A stretch of 10,655 nt of DNA, from contig JALWEL010000122.1 of the NCBI GenBank assembly GCA_027014065.1, positions 1 through 10,655 of the forward strand, read 5' to 3'. The stretch comes from DHVE2 group archaeon. GTDB taxonomy: Archaea > Thermoplasmatota > Thermoplasmata > Thermoplasmatales > Aciduliprofundaceae. Both the position numbers and the translations under genes were made by a program. A model generated the notes under the pieces. It saw only the letters and a program-made list of their open reading frames with translations, did not search any database and was not told the origin of the DNA. Within the stretch, counting starts at the first letter, position 1, and every line of letters begins with the position of its first letter. Shown in pieces: positions 6,758 through 10,655 of the stretch.

Positions 6758-8158
6758 TCACCTCTTAAAGAAATCGGCCAACATCAAAAGCACGGGGAAT
6801 ATCTCCAAGCGCCCGAACCACATCTCCAAAATGAGAACAACTTTTTCCACCCACGGCATAAAAGGTGAGGTGATGCCCACGCTCAACCCCACGTTGCCCT
6901 CGGCGCTTGCCACCTCGAATAGCGAGTCCGCGAGAGAGTGTCCGTAGAGCATGAATACAGTTGCGCCTATAAGCAGGAAAAAGAGATACGTTGTGGTGTA
7001 GATGGACACGTCTCTGACTTCCGTGGGCTCGAATACCTTTTTTCCGATTTTGAAGGGAATAATCGCGCTCCGCGGAGCCAATCTTACTTTTATGTACCAG
7101 AAAATCCCGTAAAATAGAACAATGACACGTATCAACTTCAACGCGGAAGCGTTGGAGCCATAAGCCCCGCCGAAAATCATCGAAATGGTCAATATTGTTT
7201 TATCGTAGTCGGAAAGGGTTGATAAATCAGAGATGTCAAATCCCGTTCCTGTTAGGGCGGAAACTATGTGAAAGCTGCTCTGCAGGAGGGCGCTCCAGAA
7301 ATCCACGCCGTTAAGCATAAGGTGAGGAGCCATCATGAGAATAAATATGGAAACGATAACCAGCATGGCTTTAACCTCAATTGTGAAGAAATCTCGGATT
7401 CGGCCTTTGAATAGGTTTATGTGTGACACGAAGGATATCCCACCGAATGCCATAGCGAAAATCATGGCAAATGCGAGCCATGGTGAGTAGGCAGCTATGC
7501 TATTATTCGTCACCGCAAAGCCACCGGTGGCCAAAGCGGTCATTGCGATGTTTATCGAATCGAAAATCGGGGCGCCCAATAGAAAGAATATGAACGCAAA
7601 GAAGAAAGTGTAAAAAACGTAAATAAGCCAAATCTTTCTTACGGTTCCGATTATCGTTGGTTCCGTCTTGTCGCTTCTTCCTTCTGCGAAATAAAGATTC
7701 TGCACAACTCTGCTGGTGCGGTACATAACCGAGAGGAAAAGGGCAATAACCCCGACTCCTCCAATCCACTCCGTAAGCGAACGCCAGAGAAGTATGCTTC
7801 TCGGGAGAGATTCCACATCGGTGAACATCGTTAATCCCGTAGCCGTGAATCCGGACATGCTCTCAAACCACGCATCCAATGGAGAGAGGTAACCTGAGAG
7901 AAAATAAGGGATTCCGCCAATAAACGACATGAGAAGCCAGCCCCCGGCGGCAATCTTGAAAGATTCTCTGAGCGTGAGTTTCTCTGGGGGTTTTTCGTTC
8001 ATAACGAGGCTCCATACGAACAGAATCCAGATTGCAGGAAAGAGAAAAGAGAGGGAAATAATCACATTTTTATCGGCTATTAAGGCGTAAGCGGACTCGA
8101 AGATCATGAAGGGAGTTATGTACGTGGTAAGTTTCAGTACAAAGTACCACGCTCTCAT
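6758..8158 (-). CDS. trkH: TrkH-family potassium uptake channel subunit
   Basis: Integral membrane subunit of a Trk/Ktr-type K+ uptake system, 466 residues, with four membrane-pore-membrane repeats. The four selectivity-filter segments can be seen: TATGL at 105-109, ATGGF at 210-214, TGTGF at 303-307 and GNVGL at 421-425. The glycine in each forms the K+ filter. The C-terminus keeps the family motif GRLEIFPVLLML at 449-460. One oddity: the gating-loop region after the third filter, usually close to GGSxGSTAGGIK, reads GGAYGSNASALK at 330-341, keeping the lysine but losing the Gly pair. The start codon lies 4 bp after the trkA stop, so the two are co-translated. The stop codon directly abuts the 3' end of the convergent structured RNA. 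Confidence 0.93.
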   Translation of the reverse strand: MRAWYFVLKLTTYITPFMIFESAYALIADKNVIISLSFLFPAIWILFVWSLVMNEKPPEKLTLRESFKIAAGGWLLMSFIGGIPYFLSGYLSPLDAWFESMSGFTATGLTMFTDVESLPRSILLWRSLTEWIGGVGVIALFLSVMYRTSRVVQNLYFAEGRSDKTEPTIIGTVRKIWLIYVFYTFFFAFIFFLLGAPIFDSINIAMTALATGGFAVTNNSIAAYSPWLAFAMIFAMAFGGISFVSHINLFKGRIRDFFTIEVKAMLVIVSIFILMMAPHLMLNGVDFWSALLQSSFHIVSALTGTGFDISDLSTLSDYDKTILTISMIFGGAYGSNASALKLIRVIVLFYGIFWYIKVRLAPRSAIIPFKIGKKVFEPTEVRDVSIYTTTYLFFLLIGATVFMLYGHSLADSLFEVASAEGNVGLSVGITSPFMPWVEKVVLILEMWFGRLEIFPVLLMLADFFKR

Positions 8159-8162
8159 CGTC

Positions 8163-8813
8163 TCACTTTCCGGTTATTAAATCTCGAACCTTATTTTCCA
8201 CACCCTTCTTGTTGATAATCACAATCTCGTCGTTCTCCTTTATCGTGACATCTTCAGTGGGCACAATTATGTCTCCTTCCCTGAGTATTGCGGCAAGTAT
8301 GCTACCCCACGGCATGTGGATATCCTTCACCTTCGCGTTCACTAACGGAGAATGTTTATTTATTGTCGCATATATCAACTCAACGTCCCCGCTGAAAGTT
8401 AGAACCGCGGAGAATCCCTTTATTCCAGCGTAAATGGCCTTTGCCGCCGCCTCGGTGGTGCTTATTACCACGTCCACGCCCAACTTTTCGTAAAGAACTT
8501 TGTTGCTTGGGTTTGTAGTCCTCGCAATCACCTTGGGAACGTTGTACGTGCTCTTCGCAAGCTGGCATGCGACGAAGTTAATCTGGTCGTGTCCAGTGCA
8601 TGCCACCAAAACATCCGCTTTGTGTATCCCCGCATCCTCTAAGTACTTTGCATCTCCACCATCACCTTTAATGACGAGAATATCGTAATTTTCCGCCATA
8701 TGATTCGCCTTCTCCGGGTCCTGCTCGATTAGAGCTATATCGTGGCCCTCTTCGATTAGCATGCTCACAAGATACTCCCCAACTCTGCCGCCACCGATGA
8801 CGATAATGTACAT
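8163..8813 (-). CDS. trkA: TrkA/KtrA-type regulatory subunit (RCK domain)
   Basis: Cytoplasmic nucleotide-binding subunit that gates the neighbouring TrkH pore. The N-terminal RCK (TrkA_N, Rossmann) domain shows GGGRVG at 7-12, acidic E30 at the end of the second strand (dinucleotide ribose contact; D32 follows), GDGGD at 50-54 and ARTTNP at 97-102. The C-terminal TrkA_C ligand-binding domain spans about 135-216 and has the typical ILREGDIIVPTED...ENDEIVII pattern. With 216 residues it is a single RCK unit, as in many archaea, not the double-length bacterial TrkA. It is the first gene of the trkA-trkH pair. A GGGAG element lies some 10 bases before the ATG, but the TATA-like box sits only about 25 bases away, so a leaderless message is likely. 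Confidence 0.93.
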   Translation of the reverse strand: MYIIVIGGGRVGEYLVSMLIEEGHDIALIEQDPEKANHMAENYDILVIKGDGGDAKYLEDAGIHKADVLVACTGHDQINFVACQLAKSTYNVPKVIARTTNPSNKVLYEKLGVDVVISTTEAAAKAIYAGIKGFSAVLTFSGDVELIYATINKHSPLVNAKVKDIHMPWGSILAAILREGDIIVPTEDVTIKENDEIVIINKKGVENKVRDLITGK

Positions 8814-8832
8814 GGGCGGTTATCTCCCTGTG

Positions 8833-8843
8833 GGATTTAAACC
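8833..8843 (-). promoter_or_regulatory. Promoter of trkAH (TATA-like box)
   Basis: The minus strand reads GGTTTAAATCC preceded by an A-rich stretch (ATAAAAA). It is centred about 25 bases before the trkA ATG at 8813, giving a predicted leaderless or near-leaderless mRNA. Confidence 0.5.
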
Positions 8844-8910
8844 TTTTTATTTTATCCCGCCATCGAGAGAATTTGCACCCAACATAAAAATATTTTTTGG
8901 AAATTAAATT

Positions 8911-8937
8911 TCACGCCCCGTGATAACAAATGTCACG
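8911..8937. repeat. Three TCACG/CGTGA half-sites, possible operator
   Basis: TCACG at 8911-8915 and CGTGA at 8919-8923 form an inverted repeat with spacer CCC. A second TCACG at 8933-8937 pairs with the same CGTGA across 9 bases. The group lies between trkA and the pilin genes, about 35-60 bases upstream of the pilin TATA-like box, a suitable place for a DNA-binding regulator. The regulator is unknown. Confidence 0.4.
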
Positions 8938-8970
8938 AAAACTCAGCGAAAAATATCAACAAATTTTGCG

Positions 8971-8984
8971 AAAATTTTAAGTAT
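8971..8984 (+). promoter_or_regulatory. Promoter of the pilin gene cluster
   Basis: TTTTAAGTA (8975-8983) follows an A-rich BRE-like stretch. A start site about 25 bases on, near 9005, would leave a leader of roughly 30 bases that contains the AGGAGG ribosome site. This differs from the leaderless arrangement predicted for the other promoters here. The rest of 8814-9036 shows no gene. Confidence 0.45.
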
Positions 8985-9020
8985 TAAAATGAATATGTAT
9001 TTCTTAGCCCCTGTGTGGGC

Positions 9021-9026
9021 AGGAGG
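9021..9026 (+). promoter_or_regulatory. Ribosome binding site AGGAGG of the first pilin
   Basis: A full AGGAGG lies 10 bases before the ATG at 9037. It decides the start: the reading frame is open further upstream (from 8920), but that part precedes the promoter and does not look like a pilin. Confidence 0.7.
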
Positions 9027-9036
9027 ACTGAACAAA

Positions 9037-9462
9037 ATGAAGAAAATAATGAAGAAGGAAGAAGGCGTGAGCCCCGTGATCGCTACCATCCTGATGGTGG
9101 CTATCACGGTAGTGTTGGCAGCGACCGTGTACATAATGGTCGCAGGAATGGGAACAGGCGGAACGAACAAGCTTGTAATGAATCTGAGTGTGAATCCACA
9201 GCAATCTGATATCGACAATCACAAAGTGGCTTTGAATGTAGCAATGAGCAATCCCAGCTCGGTTGATATGAGCAAGGTAACTGTTACAGTAGGTGGTAAA
9301 AAGATAGCTAGTGGAAATGTGTCACTGATGGATCTTGATGGCGATGGAAAACTATCGGATGGAGACATGCTTGTGATAAATGATCCCGCAGTAACCCATG
9401 GAGCTCTTGTAGCCATATCGATAAGCGGATATAGCGGTAACGCCCAGAAAACTCTACCTTAA
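9037..9462 (+). CDS. Archaeal type IV pilin with EF-hand-like calcium loop
   Basis: Precursor of a surface pilin, 141 residues. The short basic N-terminus ends in EEG (residues 8-10) followed by VSPVIATILM and a hydrophobic stretch to about 36. This is the archaeal Pilin_N family signal: the prepilin peptidase would cut after G10 and the hydrophobic helix would pack in the filament core. The C-terminal beta-rich domain holds a 12-residue loop at 99-110 with D99, D101, D103, G104, L106 and D110 in the spacing of an EF-hand/dockerin calcium loop. The domain ends with an SGY motif at 130-132. The start at 9037 is chosen from the ribosome site; an ATG at 9049 is the alternative. First gene of the cluster, with a T-rich tract directly after the stop. 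Confidence 0.87.
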   Translation: MKKIMKKEEGVSPVIATILMVAITVVLAATVYIMVAGMGTGGTNKLVMNLSVNPQQSDIDNHKVALNVAMSNPSSVDMSKVTVTVGGKKIASGNVSLMDLDGDGKLSDGDMLVINDPAVTHGALVAISISGYSGNAQKTLP

Positions 9463-9469
9463 CTCCACC

Positions 9470-9487
9470 TTTATTTTTTTATTTTTT
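9470..9487 (+). terminator. T-rich tract between pilin 1 and pilin 2
   Basis: The plus strand reads TTTATTTTTTTATTTTTT just after the first pilin stop codon and directly before the ribosome site of the second. It fits an archaeal terminator, perhaps a partial one that makes pilin 1 more abundant than the genes after it. Confidence 0.45.
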
Positions 9488-9499
9488 GAGGTGCTTGCA

Positions 9500-10012
9500 A
9501 TGGCTCGAGAGGAGGGCGTCAGTCCGGTGATTGCTACAATTTTGATGGTGGCTATAACAGTGGTTTTAGCGGCTACTTTGTACGTCTTGGTGAGCGGAAA
9601 TTTGTTAAATGGCACAGCATCTACTGCAAAGCTTACAGGTAGTTTAACAGAAGATCCTCAAAAGTCGTATGATAAAAGTGTAAATTTCACAATTACGATG
9701 ACCATACCTGACACAATCTCTAAATCTAATGTGAGAATAACAATTGTGGTTGAAAACAACATAACAACCTTAATGTACAATGTAAGCAAAGATATCTGGA
9801 CTAACGCCACATCTGGAGGGAAATGGCATTACGAGGCAAAGCTAATAGACTTAGATGCAAACGGCAAATTCAGCGATGGAGACCGCCTGTGGGTTTACAT
9901 AGTGAAAGATGATGCTTCGGCGAATCCGCCGGATTTTGTAACTGGAGATAAGGTACTGTTCAGCATCGTGGGATACCACGGCACGTCCAGCGGCGGCGAG
10001 ATACAGCTCTGA
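9500..10012 (+). CDS. Archaeal type IV pilin, second copy
   Basis: Pilin precursor of 170 residues. MAREEG followed by VSPVIATILM gives a near-identical N-terminus to the gene before it, with the prepilin peptidase site expected after G6 and the hydrophobic helix up to about residue 32. The rest has diverged: it is longer, with several N-x-S/T sequons (near 37, 62, 87, 94 and 102) that may be glycosylated. It keeps the calcium-type loop at 117-128 (D117, D119, N121, G122, F124, D128) and a VGY motif at 157-159. The ATG at 9500 is preferred to the GTG three codons upstream because GAGGTG (9488-9493) lies six bases before it and overlaps the GTG. It probably works with the first pilin as a major or minor subunit. 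Confidence 0.87.
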   Translation: MAREEGVSPVIATILMVAITVVLAATLYVLVSGNLLNGTASTAKLTGSLTEDPQKSYDKSVNFTITMTIPDTISKSNVRITIVVENNITTLMYNVSKDIWTNATSGGKWHYEAKLIDLDANGKFSDGDRLWVYIVKDDASANPPDFVTGDKVLFSIVGYHGTSSGGEIQL

Positions 10013-10029
10013 TTTTCTCCCCTTTTTTT
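10013..10029 (+). terminator. T-rich tract after pilin 2
   Basis: A CTCCCC followed by seven T (10022-10028) lies between the second pilin and the next gene. Like the tract after pilin 1, it may end a share of transcripts. The ribosome site AAGGTGG follows immediately. Confidence 0.35.
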
Positions 10030-10041
10030 GAAGGTGGGCTC

Positions 10042-10506
10042 ATGAAAAAGATTGTTGTTCTGCTTCTCTCCGCGATTGTTTTCGGGAGCGCCTTCGGTGC
10101 TGCGGCGTTGGTGTATATGATGACCCATGGTATGGGCGGTTGTCCATGCACCGGGCCGGTGCAGGGTAAATTGCTACAATTTAGCATATCCGGTGATAAC
10201 CGCACGGTGAAATTCGTCATATCACTCAAGTACCCAAATCGTGTAGATGGACTGAGGCATATTCAAATAGCGCTCAATCTCTCCGGAAAGGTAATGAATT
10301 TGAAGTACAATTCCTCCGAGGGGATTTGGAAATCAGGGGGATATTCCGCCAGCATCTATGATTTGAACGGGAACGGAGTCGTGGACTCGGGAGACTACCT
10401 CATCGTGCATTCCAGTTCCAAAGAATTCACATCTGGCGATTATGTTCGTATAGAAGTTGTCGGATACGAAAGCTATCTCTCAGCGGCTCTGGGGGGAGAA
10501 AAATGA
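10042..10506 (+). CDS. Pilin-like protein with CxC motif and calcium-type loop
   Basis: Protein of 154 residues, of unknown function but clearly related to the second pilin. Both share YNxSxxIW, then a DL-x-x-NG-x-x-x-SGD-x-L loop, F-x-x-GD-x-V and VGY near the end. Here the calcium-type loop is D107, N109, N111, G112, V114, D118. The N-terminus is different: MKK plus a hydrophobic segment to about residue 27, without the EEG-VSPVI cleavage motif, then C34-P-C36. It could be a membrane-anchored or Sec-exported minor pilin or pilus-associated protein. The two close cysteines could form a disulphide or bind metal or lipid; the sequence does not decide. GGTGG lies five bases before the ATG. The stop overlaps the next start (ATGA), so the two are translationally coupled. 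Confidence 0.8.
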   Translation: MKKIVVLLLSAIVFGSAFGAAALVYMMTHGMGGCPCTGPVQGKLLQFSISGDNRTVKFVISLKYPNRVDGLRHIQIALNLSGKVMNLKYNSSEGIWKSGGYSASIYDLNGNGVVDSGDYLIVHSSSKEFTSGDYVRIEVVGYESYLSAALGGEK

Positions 10507-10655
10507 AAAAATCTACCGCCATTGCTCTGGAGATTGCCATGATAATTGTGGTGTTTTTGGCTGCAGTAACCGCATACATGTTTATGATTCCAGTAGATGG
10601 CTGTCACTGCCGCAAGATTAGGGGAGAATTGAAAGAAATATCGGTCTCCGACGAT
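10503..10655 (+). CDS. Pilin-like protein, paralogue of the preceding gene (3' end outside window)
   Basis: The first 51 codons of a gene that runs off the window. It starts with MKKSTAIALE and a hydrophobic helix to about residue 29, then C34-H-C36 at exactly the same residue positions as the CxC of the gene before it, then a G-x-L and an S-V-S (47-49) that match G-x-L and S-I-S there. So it is a tandem paralogue. STA followed by IALEIAM recalls a short prepilin-type leader with an acidic residue early in the helix, but this is only a suggestion. The start codon overlaps the preceding stop by 4 bp (10503-10506). The ribosome site would be GGGGGGAG, 5 bases upstream. Confidence 0.75.
   Translation, partial: MKKSTAIALEIAMIIVVFLAAVTAYMFMIPVDGCHCRKIRGELKEISVSDD

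Noticed and set aside
8920..9036. N-terminal extension of the first pilin from the upstream in-frame ATG at 8920
   Set aside because: It would translate the promoter and ribosome site and put about 39 unrelated residues ahead of the prepilin signal. The ATG at 9037 has AGGAGG at proper spacing.
1..10655. CRISPR arrays, insertion sequences, rRNA or attachment sites
   Set aside because: I looked for spaced direct repeats, transposase motifs and terminal inverted repeats and saw none; the window reads as ordinary chromosomal gene content plus one RNA locus.

Overview
The window looks like a stretch of chromosome from a euryarchaeon, most likely a heterotrophic, peptide-using member of the Thermoplasmata or a related deep lineage (an Aciduliprofundum-like organism is my best guess; this is inference, not a database match). 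The archaeal signs are pilins with the GVSPVIATILM N-terminus, an MfnA-type decarboxylase, a four-gene ferredoxin-dependent pyruvate oxidoreductase in the order G-D-A-B, TATA/BRE-like promoters about 25 nt before start codons, and a double-hairpin RNA with archaeal H/ACA features.

Layout. (1) 1-1021, plus strand: 3' part of an MfnA-family PLP decarboxylase, cut by the window edge. (2) 1014-3982, minus strand: porG-porD-porA-porB, a compact operon whose last gene overlaps the decarboxylase tail to tail by 8 bp. (3) 4043-6529, minus strand: a secreted sedolisin-family (S53) peptidase with a pro-domain and a PEF-CTERM-like C-terminal membrane anchor. (4) 6591-6757, plus strand: a TATA box followed at the expected distance by two tandem hairpins that I read as an H/ACA pseudouridylation guide RNA. 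(5) 6758-8813, minus strand: trkA-trkH, a potassium uptake system. (6) 8814-9036: intergenic region with the trkA promoter, a cluster of TCACG/CGTGA repeats and the pilin promoter. (7) 9037-10655, plus strand: four consecutive pilin or pilin-like genes, the last cut by the window edge.

How it fits together. An exported acid-type peptidase would release peptides outside the cell. Their breakdown leads to 2-oxoacids, which the ferredoxin-linked oxidoreductase turns into acyl-CoA plus reduced ferredoxin. The decarboxylase probably supplies beta-alanine for coenzyme A in an organism that is not a methanogen. TrkAH controls cytoplasmic potassium, and the pilin cluster makes surface filaments or their minor subunits.

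The two points most worth following are the guide RNA, whose second pocket matches (from memory of the archaeal sequence) helix 69 of 23S rRNA at the position of E. coli Psi1915, and the pilin family. Its members keep an EF-hand-like calcium loop while the N-terminus changes from classical pilin to a CxC-bearing membrane segment.
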